Shown here piece by piece: positions 7,817 to 18,776 of a stretch of DNA of 64,000 nucleotides. How positions within the stretch are numbered: the stretch's first letter is position 1; each line of letters starts with the position of its first letter. The notes under the pieces were generated by a model. That model saw nothing but the letters and a program-made list of their open reading frames with translations. It was not told where the DNA came from and searched no databases. A program made the translations under genes and the position numbers. The stretch is from JAJPKK01 sp963824905 (lineage in GTDB: Bacteria; Pseudomonadota; Alphaproteobacteria; Rhizobiales; Xanthobacteraceae). Location of the stretch: positions 49,758 through 113,757 of the forward strand of contig CAWGRH010000015.1 of NCBI GenBank assembly GCA_963824905.1, in the 5' to 3' direction.

Positions 7817-8803
7817 CTATCGTGCGTTGATGCCCGCCGCCTTGATCACCTTGGCCCACTTGTCGATCTCTTCGCTCAGATAGGACCGGAGATCCTCCGG
7901 GGAACTGGCGATCGTATCGATTCCGAGTTGCGCCAGTCGTTCCCTGATGTCGGGCGATTCGAGCACGCTCTTGAAGTCAACATTGATCTTTTCGATGGTC
8001 TCGCTTGGAGTGCCGGCCGGCGCATAGAGGCCATACCAAGTCGACGCTTCGTAGCCTGGGACGCCCGCTTCTCGCATGGTCGGCACGTCCGGCAGCACGT
8101 CCGATCTGCGTGGTCCCGAGACCGCCAACGGCTTCAATCGGCCGGTTGCCACCAGAGCCAGAGCTTGAGGCACGGTGACGCTGACTATTGCAATGTCACC
8201 GGTCAGCAGGGCAGAGGTCTGCTGCGCGTAATCGTTGTAGGGAATGTGGACGATATCCAGCCCGGCCTGAAGCTTGAAAAGCTCTATAGTCAGAAAGGCG
8301 CTGGTCCCGACCCCCTGCGACGCGAAGTTGAGTTTGCCCGGCTGCGCCTTTGCCACCTTGATGAAGTCGGCGATGGAACCCACCTGCAGCACCGGCGCAG
8401 CGAAGAATACGGAATTCGTCGAGGCCAGAATCATGACGGCGGCCAACTGCTTTTCGGCGTCATATGGCCGGGTCGGATGCAGGCTGACATTGCTGGCAAT
8501 CGCCTGGCTCGTCGCGAGGAGCGTCTGTCCGTCGGGCTGCGAACGGGCGACAAAAGCTGCGCCAAGATCGCCATCCGCCCCCGCACGATTTTCGATGATC
8601 ATTCGTTGACGCCACTTGTCGCCGACGGACTGAGCCAACAAGCGCGCGACCAGATCGATGCTTCCCCCCGCACTGAACGGGATCACCAGCCGAACGGGCC
8701 TGGTCGGGTAGTCCGTCGCAATCGCCCCGCCGCACCCGAACAGCATCAACGTCAAGGCGGGCGCAAGCGTCGAAATCCGGCCGAGGAAGGCGCGAGCAAT
8801 CAT
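7817..8803 (-). CDS. TctC/Bug-family tripartite tricarboxylate transporter substrate-binding protein
   Basis: A 328-aa exported solute-binding protein. The N-terminal signal peptide spans ~30 residues (FLGRISTLAPALTLMLFGCG). Typical Bug-family text follows: YPTRPVRLVIPFSAGGSIDL, a VIENRAGADG-like block (IIENRAGADGDLGAAFVARS), GKLNFASQGVG and the C-terminal VLPDVPTMREAGVPGYEAS. Such proteins bind carboxylates in the periplasm for TctAB permeases, but no tctAB lies in the window, as is common for Bug proteins. It is 58 bp downstream of the PrpD-like gene at 8862-10301 on the same strand and probably cotranscribed, suggesting uptake of that enzyme's substrate or a relative. Confidence 0.9.
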   Translation of the reverse strand: MIARAFLGRISTLAPALTLMLFGCGGAIATDYPTRPVRLVIPFSAGGSIDLVARLLAQSVGDKWRQRMIIENRAGADGDLGAAFVARSQPDGQTLLATSQAIASNVSLHPTRPYDAEKQLAAVMILASTNSVFFAAPVLQVGSIADFIKVAKAQPGKLNFASQGVGTSAFLTIELFKLQAGLDIVHIPYNDYAQQTSALLTGDIAIVSVTVPQALALVATGRLKPLAVSGPRRSDVLPDVPTMREAGVPGYEASTWYGLYAPAGTPSETIEKINVDFKSVLESPDIRERLAQLGIDTIASSPEDLRSYLSEEIDKWAKVIKAAGINAR

Positions 8804-8861
8804 AGCTTTTCATCCACTGCCCTGGTGCGAGACCATCCTGCAAGACGTTCGCACGCTCACG

Positions 8862-10301
8862 CTAGAACGGCGACGCCACCTCCTGGGCCAGCAGATGAGA
8901 AAGGTCCTTGATCTGCCTGGCGCGATCGAGCGTGAGAACTGCTTCCTTGAGGCGTTCGGCGTCCCCCGAAGCCATGATCAATGAGGTCAGCTTGTCGTAT
9001 TTCTCGACGATCTCCGCATTGGTGAGTGGACGCTCTGCCCCGCCCTTCGGGTGACTGATTTCGATCTCGCGCGTCGTGCCGTCGAGGAAAGTCGCCGTCA
9101 GTTTCGTGCCCCAGCGCCCGGCCTCGCCTCGTCTCTCGATGTCTCCATTTCGGTACACTTCAATGCGCTCCATCAAGTTCCAGACGTCGTCCCGGTCGAT
9201 GCGCTCGGGCGAAAATTGCGGGACGGAGGGGGAGCCATCCAACAGCGTCACCGCGACCACATAGCGATGGCTCATCTGAGCACCGATCGGAGTCGCGGGT
9301 CGCTCGAGCTCAAATCCGCCGTGGTGCAGCATCGCTTCGACCACGCCGATGCGGATCGCTCTGACCGTGTCCACGCGGAAGCCTGCGGTCTCACGCAGCT
9401 CGAGGGCGCCTTCGATGGCCGAATGCGTTCCGGCCATGGCCGAGTATGCGGGCTTCACCGCGATGCGCATCACTTCCCAGCGCGAGCCGAGTTCGTCCGT
9501 CAGCCGATTGAGGTCGAACGGATCGGAACCGCAAAAGGTCGCCGCGAAACCACCGAAGTCACGTTCGAGGACGCGCCTTATGCCTGTGAATCCGGCATCG
9601 GCGAGAGCCGCAGCTAGCACCCCACTTCGCGCAGCCAATCCACTATGCATGCGCTTGACCATCGCTTCGTACTGCGCCGACATCAGGCCGCAAGCCTGGG
9701 TGGCGGCATTTCCGATGGCGCTCTCGAATTGATCCTGGCTCAGGCGGCGGATTTTTCCGGCGCCCGCGACGGCTCCCAGGACGCCGTAAACAGCGCCGCA
9801 GTGCCAACCCCGCGTGACCAATTGCAGACCGCCCATCGCCATCCCGATGCGGGGACCTATCTCGAAGCCGAGCACCACTGCTTCGAGCAGTCGTCGACCG
9901 TCGACGCTCCCGAGCTGCTCGGCGGTTCCGAGGACAGCGGGAAGCACGCAGGCTTGCGAGTGCAAAGGACCGAAAGGGTGATAGTCGTCGAGCTCGAAAC
10001 CTTGCACGAACGTGCCGTTGAGCAGCGCCGCCGTCATCGGCGGAAGCTTGAGCTTCCAGCCCCACACGGTCGCCACACCATCGCCGTCGAGCGTCTTCAA
10101 GGTCTTGACGGCACGATCGGACCAATCGAGTCGCGCCGCCAGAAGGCCGCAACCGAGACCGTCCAGCATGAGATGCTTGGTCCGGTCGATGACCTCGTCC
10201 GGGATTTGGTCATATGTCGTCCGGGCCAGGAACCGGGTGAGCTGCTCGGTCGCGCCTCCCGCCGCCCTAAGGTCCGCCGGTGAAGAGTCCCGATCATGCA
10301 T
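8862..10301 (-). CDS. MmgE/PrpD family protein
   Basis: A 479-aa cytoplasmic protein of the 2-methylcitrate dehydratase/cis-aconitate decarboxylase/iminodisuccinate epimerase superfamily. It has the family N terminus (LTRFLARTTYDQIPDEVIDR, MLDGLGCGLLAA), FVQGFELDDYHPFGPLHSQA (D and H residues of the active region), HCGAVYGVLGAVAGAGK and the C-terminal ATFLDGTTREIEISHPKGG. The exact reaction cannot be told from sequence. It is followed by a TctC-type binding protein and is divergent from a LysR regulator at 10467, an arrangement typical of a small organic-acid catabolic unit under LysR control. Confidence 0.85.
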   Translation of the reverse strand: MHDRDSSPADLRAAGGATEQLTRFLARTTYDQIPDEVIDRTKHLMLDGLGCGLLAARLDWSDRAVKTLKTLDGDGVATVWGWKLKLPPMTAALLNGTFVQGFELDDYHPFGPLHSQACVLPAVLGTAEQLGSVDGRRLLEAVVLGFEIGPRIGMAMGGLQLVTRGWHCGAVYGVLGAVAGAGKIRRLSQDQFESAIGNAATQACGLMSAQYEAMVKRMHSGLAARSGVLAAALADAGFTGIRRVLERDFGGFAATFCGSDPFDLNRLTDELGSRWEVMRIAVKPAYSAMAGTHSAIEGALELRETAGFRVDTVRAIRIGVVEAMLHHGGFELERPATPIGAQMSHRYVVAVTLLDGSPSVPQFSPERIDRDDVWNLMERIEVYRNGDIERRGEAGRWGTKLTATFLDGTTREIEISHPKGGAERPLTNAEIVEKYDKLTSLIMASGDAERLKEAVLTLDRARQIKDLSHLLAQEVASPF

Positions 10302-10435
10302 CTGGGGTCCTTTGCGAGCTTGCCGAGCGCACGGCAGTCACCGATGGCGGGGGCGACGAATGCACAGGCCAGCCGGGGGCGCCGCGACCGCCGGCGCCGA
10401 TAGAATTTCAAAACCGGACAAATAAAACAATTGAA

Positions 10436-10467
10436 TTATTCCTATTGCGATCGATAATGTAGGATTA
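10436..10467. promoter_or_regulatory. AT-rich imperfect dyad in the prpD-lysR divergent region
   Basis: The last ~65 bp before the LysR start are AT-rich in an otherwise GC-rich gap. They contain the imperfect dyad TTATTCCTA ... TAGGATTA (arms at 10436-10444 and 10460-10467). LysR regulators commonly bind dyads of this size in the divergent gap, so this is a candidate operator. No experimental or comparative support is available here. Confidence 0.3.
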
Positions 10468-11366
10468 TGAATGTAAGTCTGAGGCAAATCCGCTCCTTTG
10501 TCGCCGTCGCGCGCTGCGGCAGCTTCACATTGGCGGCGAATTCGCTCCACGTATCGCAGCCGGCATTGTCGGTGCAGATTCACGAGTTGGAGAAGAGCCT
10601 CGGGTTGAGGCTGTTTGATCGCACGAGCCGCGCAGTGAATTTGACGCCGCTCGGCCGGGAGTTGGTGCCCCGTTTCAAGAAGCTTCTCGACGATCTCGAC
10701 GCCATCCTGGATCGGGTGCAGCAACGGGCCGCACGTGGCCACGAGACCATCAGGATCGCGTGCGTACCGTCCATCGCTGCGACGGTGCTGCCCAAGCTGA
10801 TTGCCGACTTCAGGTGCAAGCGGCCGCTCGTCGAGGTGACGCTCAAGGATGTCGTGTGGAAAAGAGTGCTCTCGATGGTGCGCGAGGAGGAGGTCGATCT
10901 TGGCATCGCCCCGGCGGACGTCGACGAAGACGATTTGAATGTCACCAAGTTGATGGAGGACAGGATGCATGCGGTATTTCCGTGCCGGCATCCTTTGGCG
11001 AAGGTCCGCAGGCTGACGTTGGACGAAGTATCGCGCTATCCCCTGGTTCTTACCGGCAAGGACAGCAATGTGCGCAGCACAATTGATGCCGCCTTCGGTA
11101 AACGGGGCGCGCTGGCGATGCCCGTGAGCGAGGTCACCCAGGCTGCCAGCGCGGTGGGAATGGTCCGCGCGGGGTTCGGCGTCACGATCTTGCCGTCGAC
11201 CTCCATGGAAATACGCGGCGACCGCGCCTTGAGGTCGAGGCCGATCACGGATTGCGTGCGCCGGGTGTCCTTGCTGCGCAAGCGTGGCCATCCCTTATCG
11301 GCGGCCGCAAAAAGTCTCGTCGTTCAATTGAGAGCCGGGTTCGCGGCGTCGCCCCGCGTTCGGTAA
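10467..11366 (+). CDS. LysR-family transcriptional regulator
   Basis: A 299-aa protein. The N-terminal winged helix-turn-helix is plain (MNVSLRQIRSFVAVARCGSF, LHVSQPALSVQIHELEKSLG, LFDRTSRAVNLTPLG). The effector-binding domain follows from ~90 (IRIACVPSIAATVLPKLIAD, DLGIAPADVDED, AGFGVTILPS). It is divergent from the PrpD/TctC pair and likely controls it in response to a carboxylate. The ATG at 10467 has no strong ribosome-binding site. It is convergent with the aconitase gene at 11460. Confidence 0.9.
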   Translation: MNVSLRQIRSFVAVARCGSFTLAANSLHVSQPALSVQIHELEKSLGLRLFDRTSRAVNLTPLGRELVPRFKKLLDDLDAILDRVQQRAARGHETIRIACVPSIAATVLPKLIADFRCKRPLVEVTLKDVVWKRVLSMVREEEVDLGIAPADVDEDDLNVTKLMEDRMHAVFPCRHPLAKVRRLTLDEVSRYPLVLTGKDSNVRSTIDAAFGKRGALAMPVSEVTQAASAVGMVRAGFGVTILPSTSMEIRGDRALRSRPITDCVRRVSLLRKRGHPLSAAAKSLVVQLRAGFAASPRVR

Positions 11367-11459
11367 ACATCTCAGTGCCGAAACCGGAAGGTGGCGCAGG
11401 TGCTGAAGTTCGCCGACGTGCAGCCGGAGTGTGGCTTGCGTCGAAGTCCGCCGCTCCGC

Positions 11460-14231
<2,772 letters not shown>

Positions 14232-14261
14232 CTGTCGAATGCCGCGCAGGGAGGAAAGTCC

Positions 14262-15204
14262 ATGTTGTCACGCCGCGATGTTCTCGCCACCACCGCCGCC
14301 GCCGGCGCGCTTGCCGCCACGTCAGCGCCGCAGCCCGCCAAAGCCATGATGGCCGGCCGCACCATCGTCGACGCGCAGGCGCATCTCTGGCTGATGAACA
14401 CGCCTGAGCGGCCGTGGCCGGCCGACGGCGATCGGGCAGGCGCATATCCCGAGACCGTTCTCCTATTACGAGCTGCTCTCCCGAATGAACGAGGCCGGCG
14501 TCGACCGCGTCGTCATCGTGCCGCCCTCCTGGGAGGGCTACCACAACGAATACGCCATGGAGGCCGCGAAGAAGTGGCCGCACCGCTTCGCGGTGATGGG
14601 ACGGCTGCGGCTCGACGACCCGAAATCGAAGGAGGCGCTCGCGACGTGGAAGGACCAGCCCGGCATGCTGGGCGTGCGCCACACCTTCAACCGTCTGCAG
14701 GGCAGCTGGCTCACCGACGGCACGGCCGACTGGTTCTGGCCGGCCGCCGCCAAGGCCGGCATCCCGGTGATGACGCCGACCGCGGGACGCGGCCCCGACT
14801 TCCTGCGCGTCGTCGACCGCAATCCCGATCTCGTCTTTATCATCGACCACATGAACCTGTCCGACGAGGTGGCGAAGCAAGGCAAGATCCCCGAAGCGGT
14901 CGCCGAGTGCATCCTGTTCGCGAAATACCCGAACGTGCAGGTCAAGATGTCCTCGGTGCCGCACAAGTCGTCCGAAGGCTATCCGTTCCGCGACATGACC
15001 GATCACCTGCATCGCGTGTTCGATGCGTTCGGGCCGCGCCGCTGCTTCTGGGGCACCGACCTCACTGCCGGCATCGACCGCTTCCCGAAGTTCACCTACC
15101 AGCAGCGCATCACCCACTTCACCGAAGAGCTGCCGTTCCTCACCGAGAGCGACAAGGACTGGGTGATGGGCCGCGCCGTCATGCGGCGGCTTGGGTGGCC
15201 GTAA
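14262..15204 (+). CDS. exported amidohydrolase-2 family protein, frameshifted
   Basis: The ATG at 14262 follows GGGAGGAAAG. The N terminus is a twin-arginine signal (LSRRDVLATTAAAGALAA). The mature protein has the amidohydrolase-related TIM-barrel pattern: TIVDAQAHLW (metal-binding His), ELLSRMNEAGVDRVVIVPPS, HRFAVMGRLRLDDP, DLVFIIDHMN and FWGTDLTAGIDRF (the catalytic Asp region). One extra G in the GGG at 14434-14436 shifts the frame; removing it joins ADGDR to QAHIPRPFSYYELL. It is divergent from the aconitase gene with a 30-bp gap. The substrate is unknown; relatives hydrolyse lactones or decarboxylate aromatic acids. Confidence 0.75.
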
Positions 15205-15432
15205 GCACGGCGCACGCCGACGCCGCTCTGTAGAATTGGGCGCGAGAGCCCGCGCTGCCGTCCGACCAACGGCAGCGCATCGGCCTCCCCTTGAGGTGGC
15301 AGCGGTCGATTGTTCTTATGGAAGCTGCAGAGACATCATCGTAGCGTCCCGATTGTGTTTTCCTGTACCAACAGCTCCAGACAGCACGATCATCGTCACG
15401 GAGTACTGTCAGCCGCGATTGGACTCACGATA

Positions 15433-16074
15433 ATGATGTCGTCAGCGACCGCTATCGCTCAGCCAGCGAAGATCATCATTCTGCGCCACGGCGAAAAGAA
15501 AAATAGCCACGAGCTTTGCGACCTGGGCCTGCGCCGTGCGCAGGCACTTGCCGCGCAGTTCCTTGGGCGCAACGCCGCGCCGTCGCTGCTTCCGCCGGAA
15601 GGACCGGCGGCCATTCTGGCGATCACCTTGCACACGATCGAGACCATCGCGCCGACTGCGCAGACCTGGGGTTTGCCGGTGAAGGCTTCGGCCATCCCGG
15701 GACGCGAGAAGGGCCAGGAAAAAGACGACGATCTCGACAAGGCCACGAGAGAAGCGGCACAGGACGCGCTCACCAACCCGGCTTACGCCGGCAAGACCGT
15801 GATCATGGTGTGGGAGCACAGCCGCATCGCGAGCGAAAAGCACAATGCGGCGAAGACGAGCCTGTGGACGCTGCTCCACCTCGACAAGGCCGCCGCCCCT
15901 CCTCCGAAGAAATGGGAAGGCGAGAATTACAACTTCTTCTGGATCGTCGAATATGGGCCGGGAAATCGGGTGACGGTGAATGCATCGGGCCGACAAGCGT
16001 TCACCGGGGCGTTTGCCAACCTCCCAGACAACAAGTGGGGCAAGAAGGAGCATCACAAAGGAAACCGCGAGTAA
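15433..16074 (+). CDS. histidine phosphatase (RHG) superfamily protein
   Basis: It contains the phosphohistidine motif in KIIILRHGEKK close to the N terminus, then CDLGLRRAQALAAQFLG as in phosphoglycerate-mutase-like phosphatases. The second catalytic His is probable in VWEHSRIASEKHNAAKT. The protein ends in a Lys/His-rich tail. The ATG at 15433 is the first convenient start, but no ribosome-binding site precedes it. Codons upstream read as a hydrophobic stretch (LSAAIGLTIMMSSATAIAQ) that would complete a signal peptide, so the true start may be an upstream non-ATG codon and the protein exported. The frame is open back to 15310. Substrate unknown. Confidence 0.65.
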   Translation: MMSSATAIAQPAKIIILRHGEKKNSHELCDLGLRRAQALAAQFLGRNAAPSLLPPEGPAAILAITLHTIETIAPTAQTWGLPVKASAIPGREKGQEKDDDLDKATREAAQDALTNPAYAGKTVIMVWEHSRIASEKHNAAKTSLWTLLHLDKAAAPPPKKWEGENYNFFWIVEYGPGNRVTVNASGRQAFTGAFANLPDNKWGKKEHHKGNRE

Positions 16075-16209
16075 CCGCGGCCGCACCGGATCGCCGTCAC
16101 TTCCCCCGGTGGCGATGGTTTTGCCGGCACCGGCGATGGGCTATGAGAGAGTGACGCACCGCGCACGACCCGCGGCGCCGCCGCCGTGCCAGCGCCAGGA
16201 GACCGCCCG

Positions 16210-17097
16210 ATGCCGCGCCATTCCGCCTACATTCCGGCCGGAGTCATCCCGGCGGTGCTGCTGCCGTTCGACGACGATCTCGCCATCGACGAGAAGAGCT
16301 TCCGCGCCCATCTGCGCCACGTTGCCGCGACTGACGGCCTTTCCGCCATCACCGTGAATGCGCATTCGACCGAGGTCGCGTCCTGCACCTTCGACGAGCA
16401 GCGGCTGGTCATGGAGATTACCGCCGAAGAGGTGGGCGATCGGCTGCCGATCGTGCATGGCGTCTGGGCCGACGGCAGCCTCGAGGCTGCACGTATCGCC
16501 AAAGCGGCGCAGGCGGGCGGAGCCTCGGCGCTTCTCGTGTTTCCGCCGGGACCGTTCACCCTCGGGCAGAATGCCGAGATGGCGATCGCCCATTTCCGGC
16601 GCGTCGCCGACGCCGCGCCCGACCTGCCGATCATCGCCTTCCAGTATCCGCTGGCGACCGGCCAGGGTTATCCGCCGGACACGCTTCTCAAGCTCGTCGA
16701 GGCGGTCCCGCAGATCCGCGCCATCAAGGACTGGACCAACAACGTGCCGCTCCATGAGTGGCAGGTGCGCACCCTGCAGGGCCTGCCGCGGCCGGTGAAC
16801 GTGCTCTCGACCCATTCGTCCTGGCTGATGAGCTCGCTGGTGCTCGGCTGCAAGGGGCTGCTGTCCGGCAGCGGCAGCGTCATCGCCGATCTGCAGGCGG
16901 CGCTGTTTCGCGCGGTGCAGGAAAACGACCTCGCCGCAGCCCGCGCCGTCAACGATCGCATCTACCCCCTCGCGCGCGCCTTCTATGCCGACCCCTTCGT
17001 CGACATGCACAACCGCATGAAGGAGGCGCTGGTGCTGCTCGGCCGCCTGCCCCGCGCCAACGTGCGGCCGCCTCTGGTCAAGCTCGGCACGCGCTGA
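16210..17097 (+). CDS. dihydrodipicolinate synthase (DapA) family aldolase/lyase
   Basis: A 295-aa protein from ATG 16210, placed 8 nt after AGGAG. TIM-barrel class I aldolase family: YIPAGVIPAVLLPFDDDLAI, VNAHSTEVASCTFDEQRLVM (the substrate-loop region that reads GTTGE in true DapA), FQYPLATGQGY (catalytic Tyr region) and IRAIKDWTNN with the Schiff-base Lys. The GTTGE-type motif is replaced by NAHSTE, which argues against lysine biosynthesis and for a catabolic member acting on another keto acid. Its nearest neighbour downstream is the urea transport operon, separated by 288 bp with its own promoter. Confidence 0.85.
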   Translation: MPRHSAYIPAGVIPAVLLPFDDDLAIDEKSFRAHLRHVAATDGLSAITVNAHSTEVASCTFDEQRLVMEITAEEVGDRLPIVHGVWADGSLEAARIAKAAQAGGASALLVFPPGPFTLGQNAEMAIAHFRRVADAAPDLPIIAFQYPLATGQGYPPDTLLKLVEAVPQIRAIKDWTNNVPLHEWQVRTLQGLPRPVNVLSTHSSWLMSSLVLGCKGLLSGSGSVIADLQAALFRAVQENDLAAARAVNDRIYPLARAFYADPFVDMHNRMKEALVLLGRLPRANVRPPLVKLGTR

Positions 17098-17211
17098 AAT
17101 CGAGCGGCATCAGGGGCGCCCTGATCGAGGCCGGATTGCTCGACCGTCGGGCCTCGCGCGCGGCATAAAATCCCAAGTCTAAAGCGCGCAGCCGCACAAA
17201 ATATAAGCAAA

Positions 17212-17231
17212 TGCTGCAAACGTCGGCAGCA
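17212..17231. promoter_or_regulatory. candidate activator (NtrC-like) site upstream of urtA
   Basis: The dyad TGCTGC-N8-GCAGCA lies about 90 bp upstream of the sigma-54 promoter element, the usual distance for an enhancer-bound NtrC-type activator. The arms resemble but do not match the classical TGCAC/GTGCA NtrC half-sites, so this is only a candidate. Confidence 0.3.
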
Positions 17232-17313
17232 GGCGACCGCGCTGTTCAGCAGTTTGTCATAATCCGCACAGGCGCCTGCCGGCCACCGATCCGCCCGGCA
17301 CGGCGCGGTTTGC

Positions 17314-17330
17314 TTGGCATGCTCCTTGCG
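17314..17330 (+). promoter_or_regulatory. sigma-54 (RpoN) promoter of the urt operon
   Basis: The sequence TTGGCATGCTCCTTGCG matches the -24/-12 consensus TGGCAYG-N4-TTGCW, with the invariant GG and GC separated by exactly ten bases (GG at 17316-17317, GC at 17328-17329). Initiation would fall near 17341, leaving a ~45-nt leader before the urtA ATG at 17386. It lies in the 288-bp gap (17098-17385) that separates the DapA-like gene from urtA. RpoN/NtrC control of urea uptake under nitrogen limitation is well known in other bacteria. Confidence 0.7.
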
Positions 17331-17385
17331 AACAGGCACGGCGCGACGGTTTTCCGCTCGCCCACGTCAAACAGAGGACATTGTG

Positions 17386-18700
17386 ATGCTCAACCCACTC
17401 CGTGCGGTCGCGGATCGACCGAACCGCCGCTGCTGGCTCGCGGCCACGGCGGGCCTCGCCATGGGCCTCGCGGCGATTTTCCCCGCCAAGGCACAGGAAA
17501 CGATCAAAGTCGGCATCCTCCATTCGCTCTCCGGCACGATGGCGATCAGCGAAACGACGCTCAAAGACGTCATGCTGATGCTCATCGACGAGCAGAACAA
17601 GAAGGGCGGCCTGCTCGGCAAGAAGCTCGAGGCCGTGGTCGTGGATCCCGCCTCCAACTGGCCGCTTTTCGCGGAAAAGGCCCGCGAGCTCATCAGCAAG
17701 GACAAGGTCGCGGCCGTGTTCGGCTGCTGGACCTCGGTGTCGCGCAAGTCGGTGCTGCCGGTGTTCAAGGAGCTCGACAGCATCCTCTTCTATCCCGTGC
17801 AGTATGAGGGCGAGGAGAGCGAGCGCAACGTGTTCTATACCGGCGCGGCGCCCAACCAGCAGGCGATCCCGGCGGTCGACTACCTGATGAAGGACGAGAA
17901 GGTGAAGCGCTGGGTGCTCGCCGGCACCGACTACGTCTATCCGCGCACCACCAACAAGATCCTCGAAGCCTACCTCAAGCAGAAGGGGGTAAAGGACGAG
18001 GACATCATGATCAACTACACGCCATTCGGACATTCCGACTGGCAGACCATCGTCGCCGACATCAAGAAGTTCGGCTCGCAGGGCAAGAAGACCGCGGTGG
18101 TGTCGACCATCAACGGCGACGCCAACGTTCCCTTCTACAAGGAGCTCGGCAACCAGGGCGTCAAGGCAAAGGACATCCCGGTCGTCGCCTTCTCGGTCGG
18201 CGAAGAAGAGCTCGCCGGCATCGACACCAAGCCGCTGCTCGGCCATCTCGCCGCGTGGAATTACTTCGAGTTCGATCAAGAACAAGGCGAACGACGACTT
18301 CATCAAGAAGTGGCACGATTTCACCAAGAATCCGAAGCGCGTCACCAACGACCCGATGGAAGCCCACGTCATCGGCTTCGCCATGTGGGTCAAGGCGGTC
18401 GAGAAGGTGAAGTCGACCGATCCCGACAAGGTGATCGACGCGCTGCCCGGCATCGAGGCGCCGAACCTGACCGGCGGCACCTCGAAGATGCTGCCCAACC
18501 ACCACATCACCAAGCCGGTGTTCATCGGCGAGGTGCGCGGCGACGGCCAGTTCGACGTCGTGTGGAAGACCCCGGGCCTCGTCCCCGGCGACGCCTGGTC
18601 CGACTTCCTCCCGGGCTCGAAGGACCTCGAGGCCGACTGGGTTACGCTCAAGTGCGGCAACTACAACAAAGCCACCAAGAAGTGCGGCGGCGCTTCTTGA
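17386..18700 (+). CDS. urtA: urea ABC transporter substrate-binding protein UrtA, frameshifted
   Basis: About 437 aa when rejoined. The signal peptide spans ~38 residues (CWLAATAGLAMGLAAIFPAKA). The mature Leu/Ile/Val-binding-type fold follows (IKVGILHSLSGTMAISETTL, VFGCWTSVSRKSVLPVFKE, FYPVQYEGEE, NYTPFGHSDWQTIVADIKKF), very close to known UrtA proteins. One extra T at 18271-18272 breaks the frame inside YFE-SIKNKANDDFIKKWHDF, and removing it restores the urea-binding C-terminal part to the stop at 18700. The ATG at 17386 follows AGAGGA and the sigma-54 promoter. It binds urea in the periplasm for UrtBCDE. Confidence 0.92.
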
Positions 18701-18727
18701 CCTCGGCACATATCACTGAGAAGTAGC

Positions 18728-18752
18728 GAAAGGCGGCGTGTTGCCGCCTTTC
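18728..18752 (+). terminator. stem-loop between urtA and urtB
   Basis: A perfect 10-bp inverted repeat, GAAAGGCGGC / GCCGCCTTTC, with a 5-nt loop (GTGTT), sits 27 bp after the urtA stop and 24 bp before the urtB ATG. There is no T tract. Such hairpins after binding-protein genes often protect or partly terminate the transcript, so that the binding protein is made in excess over the membrane components. A role here is inference. Confidence 0.65.
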
Positions 18753-18776
18753 CGTTCCGCCCGCCGGGGACTTGCA

